Shown here one piece after another: positions 56,926 to 64,000 of a stretch of 64,000 bases of DNA. The stretch is from Micromonospora fulviviridis (GTDB taxonomy: Bacteria > Actinomycetota > Actinomycetes > Mycobacteriales > Micromonosporaceae): NCBI RefSeq assembly GCF_014648395.1, contig NZ_BMRA01000013.1:106446-170445 (forward strand), read 5' to 3'. The position numbers and the translations under genes were made by a program. The notes under the pieces were generated by a model, which did not search any database, was not told where the DNA came from, and saw only the letters and a program-made list of their open reading frames with translations. Position 1 is the first letter of the stretch; each line of letters opens with the position of its first letter.

Positions 56926-58716
56926 TCAGCGCTTCGTGTGGTCGCGGAAACCGCGGCCGCTCTTGCGGCCCAGGTAGCCGGCGGTGACCAGGTGCTCCAG
57001 CAGCGGCGCGGGGGCGAAGCCCGGCTCGCGCAGCTCCAGGTAGAGCTCCCGCTGGATGGCCAGCGAGACGTCCAGGCCGACCACGTCGAGCAGCTCGAAC
57101 GGGCCCATCGGGTAACCGCAGCCGAGCTTCATGGCGTAGTCGATGTCGTCGGCCGTCGAGTAGCTGGCCTCCAGCATCTTCACCGCGTCGTTCAGGTACG
57201 GGAAGAGCAGCGCGTTGACGATGAAGCCGGACCGGTCGCCGCAGACCACGCCGGTCTTGCCCAGCGCCGCGCAGACCGCCCGGGCGGTGGCGCTGGTCTC
57301 CGCCGAGGTGCGGATGGTCTGCACGATCTCCACCAGCGGCATGATCGGCGCCGGGTTGAAGAAGTGCAGGCCGATCACGTCGGCCGGCCGCTGGGTGGCC
57401 ATCGCCACGTCGATCACCGGCAGCGACGAGGTGGTGGTGGCCAGCACGACGCCCGGCTTGCAGATCTCGTCGAGGCTAGCGAAGAGGGCCTTCTTGACGC
57501 TCAGCTCCTCGACCACCGCCTCGACCACCAGGTCGACGTCGGCCAGGTGGTCCAGGGTGGCCGACCAGGTGACCCGGCCGAGCGCGGCGTCCCGGTCGGT
57601 CTCGCTGAGCTTGCCCCGCACCACGCCCTTGTTCAGCGAGGTCTTGACCGCCTCGCAGACCTTGGCGGACTTCTCCGCGCCCCGGGTCACCGAGATGACC
57701 TCGTAGCCGGCCTTGGCGAAGACCTCGATGATGCCGGTGGCCATGGTCCCGGAGCCGACGATGCCGACCTTGGCGATCGCCCGGGCACCGTCGGCCAGCG
57801 CCGCGCCCGTGCTCACCGGGGTGTGCTCGTCGGGTACGACCACCGGGGAGCCCGGCCGCTCGTAGGTGTAGAAGCCGCGGCCGGACTTCCGGCCGAGCAG
57901 GCCGGCCGTGACCATCTGCTTGATCAGCGGCACCGGGGCGTGCCGGCGGTCGCGGCCGCCGCGCCGGTACATGGTGTCCAGGATCTCGTACGCGGTGTCG
58001 AGGCCGATCAGGTCCATCAGCGCGAGCGGGCCCATCGGCAGGCCGCAGCCGAGCTTCATGGCGGCGTCGATGTCCTCGCGGGTGGCGTACCGGGACTCGA
58101 ACATGCTGACCGCGTGGTTCAGGTAGCCGAAGAGCAGGGCGTTGGCGATGAAGCCGGCCCGGTCGCTGATGGTGACGTCGACCTTGCCGAGCCGCTCGCA
58201 GAGCGCCTCCACGTCGGCCACCACGTCGGCGGAGGTGACCACGGTGCGGACCACCTCGACGAGCTTCATGACCGGCGCCGGGTTGAAGAAGTGGATGCCG
58301 ATGACCTGGTTCGGCCGGGTGGTGGCGACGGAGATCTCGGTGACGCTCAGCGAGGAGGTGTTGGTGGCCAGGATCGCCTCGGGCTTGCAGACCCGGTCCA
58401 GCTCGGCGAAGATCCGCTGCTTCAGGTCCAGGTGCTCGGGCACCGCCTCGATCACCAGGTCCACCGAGTGCAGGGCGTCCAGCCCGACCTGCCAGTCCAC
58501 CCGGGCCAGCAGCGCGTCCCGGTCGGCCTCGGCGAGCTTGCCCTTGGCCACCGCCCGGTCGGTCGAGCCGGTGAGGGTGGTCCGGCCGCGCTCCAGGGCG
58601 TTCGCGGAGATCTCGACGGCCACCACGTCGATGCCGTTGCGGGCGAACACCTCGACGATGCCGGCACCCATGGTGCCCAGCCCCACCACGCCCACACTGG
58701 TGAACTCGCGCGCCAC
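56926..58716 (-). CDS. 3-hydroxybutyryl-CoA dehydrogenase, duplicated
   Basis: 596 residues from GTG 58716 after GGGGAGG. Two complete 3-hydroxyacyl-CoA dehydrogenase modules: residues about 5-285 (VGVVGLGTMGAGIVEVFARNG) and 305-596 (VGIVGSGTMATGIIEVFAKAG), each with the catalytic HFFNPAP region and the GFIxNALLFxYLN C-domain. It oxidises or reduces 3-hydroxybutyryl-CoA with NAD(H), the step between the thiolase and Ccr branches. Single-domain enzymes work as dimers, so the duplication may be an intramolecular dimer. An acyl-CoA regulon element lies 34-49 bases upstream. Confidence 0.93.
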   Translation of the reverse strand: MAREFTSVGVVGLGTMGAGIVEVFARNGIDVVAVEISANALERGRTTLTGSTDRAVAKGKLAEADRDALLARVDWQVGLDALHSVDLVIEAVPEHLDLKQRIFAELDRVCKPEAILATNTSSLSVTEISVATTRPNQVIGIHFFNPAPVMKLVEVVRTVVTSADVVADVEALCERLGKVDVTISDRAGFIANALLFGYLNHAVSMFESRYATREDIDAAMKLGCGLPMGPLALMDLIGLDTAYEILDTMYRRGGRDRRHAPVPLIKQMVTAGLLGRKSGRGFYTYERPGSPVVVPDEHTPVSTGAALADGARAIAKVGIVGSGTMATGIIEVFAKAGYEVISVTRGAEKSAKVCEAVKTSLNKGVVRGKLSETDRDAALGRVTWSATLDHLADVDLVVEAVVEELSVKKALFASLDEICKPGVVLATTTSSLPVIDVAMATQRPADVIGLHFFNPAPIMPLVEIVQTIRTSAETSATARAVCAALGKTGVVCGDRSGFIVNALLFPYLNDAVKMLEASYSTADDIDYAMKLGCGYPMGPFELLDVVGLDVSLAIQRELYLELREPGFAPAPLLEHLVTAGYLGRKSGRGFRDHTKR

Positions 58717-58749
58717 GACCGGCCTCCCCTTGGTCGACTCCGCCGGCAT

Positions 58750-58765
58750 TGAACGGCGGCTAAGG
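58750..58765. promoter_or_regulatory. Acyl-CoA regulon element, hydroxyacyl-CoA dehydrogenase copy
   Basis: TGAACGGCGGCTAAGG, 34-49 bases upstream of the dehydrogenase start; 13 of 16 bases match the icmA copy. Confidence 0.5.
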
Positions 58766-58836
58766 TTATGCGCCGGAGTCTGCCACGTGACGCTGAGTTG
58801 TCGAGACGCCGTGGGATATTTCACGCACCGCGCCGG

Positions 58837-59901
58837 TCAGACCCCCGTCGGCACCCCCGCGAGCGCCAGCAGCTCGGCGACGAACTCGGCCGGCCGCTCC
58901 AGGTGGGGGCTGTGCCCGCAGCCGGGCAGCACCACCTCCCGGTACGTCCCGCCGGCCGCCGCGTACCCGTCGAGGACCGCCCGGGTCTGGCCGACCATCG
59001 GCTGCGGCGGGCAGTCCTCCGCCCCGGGCCAGCCGGGCACCACACCGAGCGACCCCAGGTACGCCAGGTCGAACAGCGAGGTGTCCGAGACGATCACGTC
59101 GGCGTCACCGCGTACCCAGGTCACCGGCGGCTTGGCCGCGACGGCGATCAGCTCGTCGGCGAGCCGGAAGTGGGCCGGCGCCAGAGCGTTGAGCACGCCG
59201 CGCTCCCCCGCCGCGGTGCCCGGCCAGTGCGCCGAGGCGACCGCCGTGCCGGGGTAGTTGTCGTCCCCCGTGGCGGTGGTCAGCATGCTCTCCAGCAGCA
59301 GCTCCTCGTCCGCGCCCAGCGACGCCGGGTCGGCCACGTACGCCGAGCGCAGCACGTTGCGCGGGCTGGTCGGGCCGTCGGCGCCCCGGTCCCGCGCGGC
59401 CAGCCGGGCCACGAAGTCGGGGTTCGCGGTGCCCGCGCCGGTGCCGGCGAAGTCGGGCGTGGTGGGGGTGCCGTCGAGGTCCCGCGTCCCGCCGAAGCCG
59501 TACGGGGAGACCGGCGCCTCCAGCAGCAGCCCGGCCACCCGGTCCGGGTGGTCGACCAGCAGCCGCATCGCCACCCCGCCGCCGAGCGAGTGCCCCACGA
59601 CCACCGGCCGGGCGCCGGGGGCGAACAGTCCGGGGGCGTCGAGCAGCGCGGCCACGTCGTCGGCGAAGTCGCCGAGACCCCGGGTGGCGTCGACCGGGGC
59701 GGTGTCGGTCTCGCCGTATCCGCGCAGGTCGGGGGCGACCACCCGGAGCGTCTCCGGCAGCCGGGGCAGCAGTGGCTCCCAGAACGCGGCGGACGACACG
59801 TTGCCGTGCACCAGCAGCACCGGCACGCCGTCCGGCGGGCCGGCCACCCGGACCGCCTGGGTGATGCTGTTGGCATGGACGGTGTGTCGCTCGCTCCGCA
59901 T
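58837..59901 (-). CDS. Alpha/beta hydrolase (epoxide hydrolase/dehalogenase-like)
   Basis: 354 residues from ATG 59901. Clear fold: LLVHGNVSSAAFWEPLLPRLP (oxyanion HG), APDLRGYGETD, nucleophile GHSLGGGVAMRL, a cap region with SPYGFGG, the acid region RGDADVIVSDTS and the His in LPGCGHSPHLERP. The Ser nucleophile indicates an esterase or lipase-like activity rather than an epoxide hydrolase. Substrate unknown. It is long for the family because the cap is enlarged. Confidence 0.87.
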   Translation of the reverse strand: MRSERHTVHANSITQAVRVAGPPDGVPVLLVHGNVSSAAFWEPLLPRLPETLRVVAPDLRGYGETDTAPVDATRGLGDFADDVAALLDAPGLFAPGARPVVVGHSLGGGVAMRLLVDHPDRVAGLLLEAPVSPYGFGGTRDLDGTPTTPDFAGTGAGTANPDFVARLAARDRGADGPTSPRNVLRSAYVADPASLGADEELLLESMLTTATGDDNYPGTAVASAHWPGTAAGERGVLNALAPAHFRLADELIAVAAKPPVTWVRGDADVIVSDTSLFDLAYLGSLGVVPGWPGAEDCPPQPMVGQTRAVLDGYAAAGGTYREVVLPGCGHSPHLERPAEFVAELLALAGVPTGV

Positions 59902-59987
59902 CCGCGCATGCTGGCACGGCCGTCCGCGGCCGGTCCATGTGGGCGGCCGCCATCCGGCGTCGCGGGAGGGTGTGGCGGAACTCCGGG

Positions 59988-60446
59988 TCAGCGGTGCGCC
60001 TCGACCGCCAGGGGCAGCGTGCCACGCGCCTCGACCGGCGGGCGCGGCGCCGGCGGGACCGGCAGAGGCAGGGTGGGCCGCTGGTCGCGGCGCGGCTGCC
60101 CGAAGCTCATCCCGACCGGATCGGTCCGGGCCACGCCCGGGTCGAAGAAGCGCAGGTCGGTGCGGCCGAGCCGGATGACGTCGCCGTCGGCGAGCGACAC
60201 GCTGCCGACGATCCGCTGGTCGTTGAGCCAGGTGCCGTTGGTCGAGCCGAGATCGGTGAGCACCACGCCGTCGGGGGTGGCCTGGACCGTGGCGTGCCGA
60301 CGGCTCAGGTGCGGGTCGGCCAGCACGATGTCGGCGCTCGGCGCCCGGCCGACCAGCTGTGGATCCCGACCGACCCGGAAGCTCAGCCCCCGCATCGCCC
60401 CGCCCGACACCGTCAAAAGCGGCATCAGTTCCGGATGCTCCTCCAT
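59988..60446 (-). CDS. FHA-domain protein
   Basis: 152 residues from ATG 60446 after GGAGG. A single forkhead-associated domain (about 10-105) with the phosphothreonine-binding signatures VGRDPQLVGR, HLSRRHA and DLGSTNGTWLN, followed by a Pro-rich tail. It should bind phosphothreonine on a client of a Ser/Thr kinase. No kinase gene is near. Confidence 0.9.
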   Translation of the reverse strand: MEEHPELMPLLTVSGGAMRGLSFRVGRDPQLVGRAPSADIVLADPHLSRRHATVQATPDGVVLTDLGSTNGTWLNDQRIVGSVSLADGDVIRLGRTDLRFFDPGVARTDPVGMSFGQPRRDQRPTLPLPVPPAPRPPVEARGTLPLAVEAHR

Positions 60447-60697
60447 GGACAGTCGACCTCCACCCCACCGTCGCTCCGCGGCGTCAGCCTGCCACCTCAC
60501 GGTAATCGCTCCCACCACCGCGCGGTCACCCCCGTGACCCCGGCCGGCCATCTGTTGTTCGCCGTTTCGGCGGGCGTCGCCGGTTCAATCCGCGGCACGC
60601 CCGTCGATCCCGCCGGGCCCGCGAGACGGCCGACCTGGGCAGAGTACGGGCCGCGCGGGACCTACCGGTGAGTAACGCTCGGGTCTAGACTTCGGCC
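60447..60697. other. Divergent gap before the aldehyde dehydrogenase gene
   Basis: Two hundred and fifty bases without a supported gene. It holds the promoters of the FHA gene and the aldehyde dehydrogenase. A short TAACG run near 60665 was noted, but no operator or promoter boxes are assigned. Confidence 0.3.
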
Positions 60698-62200
60698 ATG
60701 ACGGCTGTGCATGTCCCGGGAACCCCGCTCATCGAGGACGGTCGACTGGTGTCGACGAGCCCTGCGACCGGCGCGGAGGCCGGGCGGCTCCCGGTGGCGA
60801 CCGAGGCGGACGTACGGGCCGCGGTGGAGCGGGCCCGCGCCGCCGGCGACTGGTGGGCCGGGCTGGGCTTCGCCGGCCGGCGGGACCGGCTGCTGCGCTG
60901 GCGCGGCGTGCTCGCCCGCCGGATGGAGGAGCTGGCCGACCTGGTGCACACCGAGGGCGGCAAGCCGGTCGGCGACGCCGTGGTGGAGATCCTCACCGCG
61001 CTGGAGCACATCGACTGGGCCGCCCGCAACGCCCGCCGGGTGCTCGGGCCGCGCCGGGTCCGCTCCCGGCTGATCCTCGCCGAGTTCACCGGCCACCTGG
61101 AATACCAGCCGTACGGGGTGGTCGGTGTGATCGGCCCCTGGAACTACCCCGTCTTCACCCCGATCGGCTCCGCCGCGTACGCCCTGGCCGCCGGGAACGC
61201 GGTGGTGTTCAAGCCCAGCGAGTACACCCCGGCCGTCGGGCAGTGGCTGGTGGACCGGTTCGCCGAGGTGGTGCCGGAGCAGCCCGTCTTCCAGGCGGTG
61301 CACGGGCTCGGCGACGTGGGTGCGGCGCTGTGCCGCTCCGGGGTGGCGAAGCTGGCCTTCACCGGCTCGACCGCCACCGCCAAGAAGGTGATGGCCGCCT
61401 GCGCCGAGACGCTCACCCCGGTGCTGCTGGAGGCGGGCGGCAAGGACGCCATGATCGTGGACAGCGACGCCGACCTGGACGCCGCCGCCGAGGCGTGCGT
61501 CTGGGGCGCGCTGACCAACGCCGGCCAGACCTGCATCGGCATCGAGCGGGTCTACGCCGTCGACCAGGTCTTCGACGCCTTCGTCGACAAGGTGGTGGCG
61601 AAGGCCGGCCGGCTCACCGTCGGCCCCGACGGCGCCGACATCGGCCCGATCACCATGCCGTCCCAGGTCGACGTCATCCGCCGGCACATCGACGACGCGG
61701 TGGCGCGCGGCGGCCGGCCGGTGCTCGGCGGCCCCGAGGCGGTCCAGCCGCCGTACGTGCACCCGACCGTGCTGGTCGACGTGCCGGAGGACTCGACCGC
61801 CGTGCGCGAGGAGACCTTCGGGCCGACGCTGACCGTCAACCGGGTCCGCGACGTCGACGAGGCCGTCGAGCGGGCCAACGCCCTGTCGTACGGTCTCGGG
61901 GGTTCGGTCTTCGGCCGCAAGCGGGCCGTGGCGGTCGCGCGGCGGCTGCGCTCCGGGATGGCCTCGGTCAACTCGGCGCTGACCTTCGCCGGCATGTCCA
62001 CGCTGCCGTTCGGCGGGGTCGGCGACTCCGGCTTCGGCCGCATCCACGGCGAGGACGGGCTGCGCGAGTTCGGCCGGGCCAAGTCGATCACCCGCCGCCG
62101 GGCCCGGTCGCTGCTGCCCTCGATGACCTTCGAGCGCACCCCGGCCGACGTCGCCCGCCTCGTCAAGGCCGCCAAGCTCATGTACGGCCGGGGCCGCTGA
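60698..62200 (+). CDS. Aldehyde dehydrogenase (NAD(P)-dependent)
   Basis: 500 residues. ALDH superfamily with the general base Glu245 (LLEAGGKD), the nucleophile Cys279 (AGQTCIGIERV), the cofactor motif FTGSTATAKKV and the structural VIGPWNYPV. It oxidises an aldehyde to a carboxylate in the cytoplasm; the length and segment order recall succinate-semialdehyde and benzaldehyde dehydrogenases, but the substrate is open. Start ATG 60698. It converges on nucS with an 18-base gap. Confidence 0.92.
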   Translation: MTAVHVPGTPLIEDGRLVSTSPATGAEAGRLPVATEADVRAAVERARAAGDWWAGLGFAGRRDRLLRWRGVLARRMEELADLVHTEGGKPVGDAVVEILTALEHIDWAARNARRVLGPRRVRSRLILAEFTGHLEYQPYGVVGVIGPWNYPVFTPIGSAAYALAAGNAVVFKPSEYTPAVGQWLVDRFAEVVPEQPVFQAVHGLGDVGAALCRSGVAKLAFTGSTATAKKVMAACAETLTPVLLEAGGKDAMIVDSDADLDAAAEACVWGALTNAGQTCIGIERVYAVDQVFDAFVDKVVAKAGRLTVGPDGADIGPITMPSQVDVIRRHIDDAVARGGRPVLGGPEAVQPPYVHPTVLVDVPEDSTAVREETFGPTLTVNRVRDVDEAVERANALSYGLGGSVFGRKRAVAVARRLRSGMASVNSALTFAGMSTLPFGGVGDSGFGRIHGEDGLREFGRAKSITRRRARSLLPSMTFERTPADVARLVKAAKLMYGRGR

Positions 62201-62218
62201 CGACCCCGGCCCGCCGGC

Positions 62219-62878
62219 TCAGAACAGGGTCAGCTCGTCGCGCTCGATGCCGCGCAGCCGGTCGTAGTCGACCACCACGCAGCGGATGCCACGGTCCGTG
62301 GCGAGCACCCGGGCCTGCGGCTTGATCTCCTGCGCGACGAACACCCCGGTGACCGGGGCGAGCAGCGGATCGCGGTTCATCAGTTCCAGGTAGCGGGTGA
62401 GCTGCTCGACGCCGTCGATCTCGCCGCGCCGCTTCACCTCGACCGCCACGGCGCCCTGGTCGGCGTCCCGGCAGAGCAGATCGACCGGGCCGATCGCCGT
62501 CATGTACTCCCGCCGCACCAGCGTGAAGCCCTCGCCGAGGGTCTCCGGGTTCGCGGCCAGCAGCTCCTGCAGGTGCGCCTCGACGCCGTCCTTGCGCAGG
62601 CCCGGGTCGACGCCCAGCTCGTACGAGGTGTCCTGGAAGATCTCCTCCAGGGTGATGCGCAGCTCCTCGCCGGCCTTGTTGACCACCCGCCACACGCCGG
62701 GGGCCTCCTCCAGCCGGCACGGCGGGCTCATCCAGTTCAACGGCTTGTACGCCCGGTCGTCGGCATGGATCGACACCGACCCGTCCGCCTTCACCATGAG
62801 CAGCCGCGTGGCCGGCGGCAGGTGTGCCGAGAGCCGTCCGACGTAGTCCACCGAGCACTTCGCAATCACCAACCGCAC
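62219..62878 (-). CDS. nucS: Mismatch endonuclease NucS
   Basis: 219 residues from GTG 62878, the canonical start VRLVIAKCSVDYVGRL. NucS/EndoMS provides mismatch repair in actinobacteria that lack MutS-MutL. The N-terminal DNA-binding domain (KADGSVSIHADDRAYKPLNW) and the RecB-like catalytic core (Asp in PVDLLCRD, Glu-x-Lys in VEVKRRGEIDG) are intact. The C-terminus DELTLF is a likely sliding-clamp-binding motif, as in the mycobacterial protein. A 71-base divergent gap separates it from the DUF4126 gene. Confidence 0.96.
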   Translation of the reverse strand: MRLVIAKCSVDYVGRLSAHLPPATRLLMVKADGSVSIHADDRAYKPLNWMSPPCRLEEAPGVWRVVNKAGEELRITLEEIFQDTSYELGVDPGLRKDGVEAHLQELLAANPETLGEGFTLVRREYMTAIGPVDLLCRDADQGAVAVEVKRRGEIDGVEQLTRYLELMNRDPLLAPVTGVFVAQEIKPQARVLATDRGIRCVVVDYDRLRGIERDELTLF

Positions 62879-62949
62879 CCGACGAGGGTAGCGGAGCACC
62901 GGGCCGTCGCCGACGAGCGCCACTGGCGTACCGGTGCGATATTGAGATC

Positions 62950-63567
62950 GTGCTCGAAGTCCTCACCGGTTCCGGCCTCGCCGCCTCGGCGGGCCTGAAC
63001 GCCTACATCCCTCTCCTGCTGATGGGTCTGCTCGCGCGCTACACCGACCTCATGGAGCTGCCGAGCGGCTGGCAGTGGCTGGGCAACGGCTGGGTCCTGC
63101 TGATCCTCGCCGTGCTGCTCGCCGTCGAGGTGGTGGCCGACAAGGTGCCGGTGGTCGACCACGTCAACGACGTGGTGCAGACCGTGGTCCGGCCCACCGC
63201 CGGCGGGCTGGCCTTCGGTGCCGGCTCCAGCGCGGAGACGGTCACGGTCAGCGACCCGGACACCTTCTTCTCCTCGCACCAGTGGGTGCCCGTCGTGGTC
63301 GGCGTGCTCATCGCGCTCGGCGTGCACCTGCTCAAGTCGGCGGCGCGGCCGGTCATCAACGCGACCACCGCGGGGTTCGGCGCCCCGGTGGCCAGCACCG
63401 CCGAGGACGCGACCAGCGCGGTCATGTCGGTGGTGGCGATCCTGCTGCCGGTGCTGGTGCTGGTGTTCCTGCTCGGGTTGGTGGCGTTCCTCTTCTGGTT
63501 CCTGCGGCGGCGTCGTGAGCGGCGCCGCGAACGTCAGGCGGCTCGGGCTGCGGGGTTCCGGGTCTAG
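62950..63567 (+). CDS. DUF4126 membrane protein
   Basis: About 205 residues from GTG 62950. Five or so membrane helices (GLNAYIPLLLMGLLARY, WVLLILAVLLAVEVVADK, WVPVVVGVLIALGVHLLKS, VMSVVAILLPVLVLVFLLGL) and a basic C-terminal tail. The DUF4126 signatures AGLNAYIPL and PVVDHVNDVVQTVVRP are present; function is unknown. No good ribosome site; the start is uncertain and may be a few codons earlier. Confidence 0.82.
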   Translation: MLEVLTGSGLAASAGLNAYIPLLLMGLLARYTDLMELPSGWQWLGNGWVLLILAVLLAVEVVADKVPVVDHVNDVVQTVVRPTAGGLAFGAGSSAETVTVSDPDTFFSSHQWVPVVVGVLIALGVHLLKSAARPVINATTAGFGAPVASTAEDATSAVMSVVAILLPVLVLVFLLGLVAFLFWFLRRRRERRRERQAARAAGFRV

Positions 63568-63573
63568 AGACGC

Positions 63574-63612
63574 CGCTGGCCGGCGCCCCGTGGTTCGGGG
63601 TGCCGGCCAGCG
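63574..63612. terminator. Bidirectional terminator
   Basis: Arms of 17 bases (63574-63590, 63596-63612) with one G-T pair and loop TGGTT, between the convergent DUF4126 gene and the partial gene at the right edge. Confidence 0.8.
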
Positions 63613-63618
63613 TTCGGG

Positions 63619-64000
63619 TCAGCTGTTCCAGTGGTGGGCGACGATGTCGGCGGCCTGCTGCTCCCACTGCGCGTACGCATCCGGGTAGGCCGACACCTGC
63701 ACGGTCTGGGCGGCCTCGGTCAGCGGCATGTCCTGCCAACCATCAACCTGCTTCAGACCCTTCAGGAACGCCAGGGTCGAGTACTCAGGGTCGGTGATCT
63801 GCTCCGGCGTGCCCCAACCCGAGGACGGGCGCTGCTGGAACAGACCCAGGCTGTCGTGGTCATTCTTGTCGCCGAGGTGGCCCAGGTTCTCCAGCTTCGA
63901 CTCCTGCAGCGACGTGGCGATCGAGATGACCGCCGCCCGCTCCGGCAGACCCGCCTTCTTCGTCGCGGCGATGATCGCCTTCGCGTTGGCGGTCTGCTCG
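63619..64000 (-). CDS. Probable cell-wall hydrolase, C-terminal part (cut by the window edge)
   Basis: 127 residues are visible, ending at TGA 63619; the start lies to the right of base 64000. The readable part contains KAIIAATKKAGLPERAAV, ATSLQESKLENLGHLGDKND, SLGLFQQRPSSGWGT and VSAYPDAYAQWEQQAADIV. The LFQQRP and QESxL motifs are typical of a lysozyme-like domain found at the ends of actinobacterial M23 peptidase-like and transglycosylase-like wall proteins. It is probably secreted, but the N-terminus is not in view. Confidence 0.7.
   Translation of the reverse strand, partial: EQTANAKAIIAATKKAGLPERAAVISIATSLQESKLENLGHLGDKNDHDSLGLFQQRPSSGWGTPEQITDPEYSTLAFLKGLKQVDGWQDMPLTEAAQTVQVSAYPDAYAQWEQQAADIVAHHWNS

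Overview
The window is very GC-rich DNA with G/C-ending codons, many GTG starts, overlapping stop/start pairs and almost no spare sequence. This is typical of a filamentous actinomycete. The gene set (conservon signalling operon, Scy/FilP-like cytoskeletal pair, ethylmalonyl-CoA enzymes, NucS, NAD-glutamate dehydrogenase of about 180 kDa, CBM2-GH6 cellulase under a CebR-type operator) points to the family Micromonosporaceae, most probably Micromonospora or a close relative. The genus is an inference. It looks like a chromosomal segment; I see no rRNA, tRNA, CRISPR or intact transposon.

Layout. 1-9.5 kb is sugar use: a LacI regulator with an alpha-glucosidase, a convergent MFS exporter, an AAA ATPase, then xylB-xylA diverging from a ROK repressor with an operator-like palindrome between them. 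9.5-13 kb holds two SpoIIE/PP2C phosphatases flanking a MarR regulator. 13-16.5 kb has a polyprenyl-phosphate sugar transferase and a fused substrate-binding/VWA protein. 16.6-21.5 kb has a beta-propeller lactonase and a complete conservon (sensor kinase, Roadblock, DUF742, small GTPase) transcribed as one overlapping operon. 22-26 kb has two related 'RFVD' proteins of unknown function, a sodium:solute symporter with a small membrane partner, and a small acidic protein. 26-30 kb is cell surface: a secreted cellulase, and a secreted protein made largely of charged Lys/Asp/Arg/His repeats coupled to a sortase. 30-40 kb has the large glutamate dehydrogenase, a lipoprotein penicillin-binding protein, an arginase-family enzyme and a YbbN-like thioredoxin.

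40-59 kb is the most coherent block: isobutyryl-CoA mutase large subunit, MeaB chaperone, acetoacetyl-CoA thiolase, methylmalonyl-CoA epimerase, crotonyl-CoA carboxylase/reductase and a duplicated 3-hydroxyacyl-CoA dehydrogenase. Together these are steps that convert acetyl-CoA and butyryl/isobutyryl-CoA to ethylmalonyl- and methylmalonyl-CoA, which serve carbon assimilation or polyketide extender supply. Four of their promoters carry the same operator-like sequence (TKAACGRYNGYTMRG), implying one regulator. Between the thiolase and epimerase genes lies about 1.27 kb bounded by 28-bp perfect direct repeats, carrying a phage-like small membrane gene, an orphan gene and a possible remnant of an XRE regulator. 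It looks like an insertion into an ancestral divergent promoter. Downstream lie two coiled-coil DivIVA/Scy/FilP-type genes, an AI-2E transporter and a SigE-family sigma factor with its partner. 59-64 kb has a hydrolase, an FHA protein, an aldehyde dehydrogenase, NucS mismatch endonuclease, a DUF4126 membrane protein and, at the edge, the C-terminal part of a probable cell-wall hydrolase.

Starts were chosen from ribosome-binding sites, family alignment from memory and gene overlaps. No database search was run.
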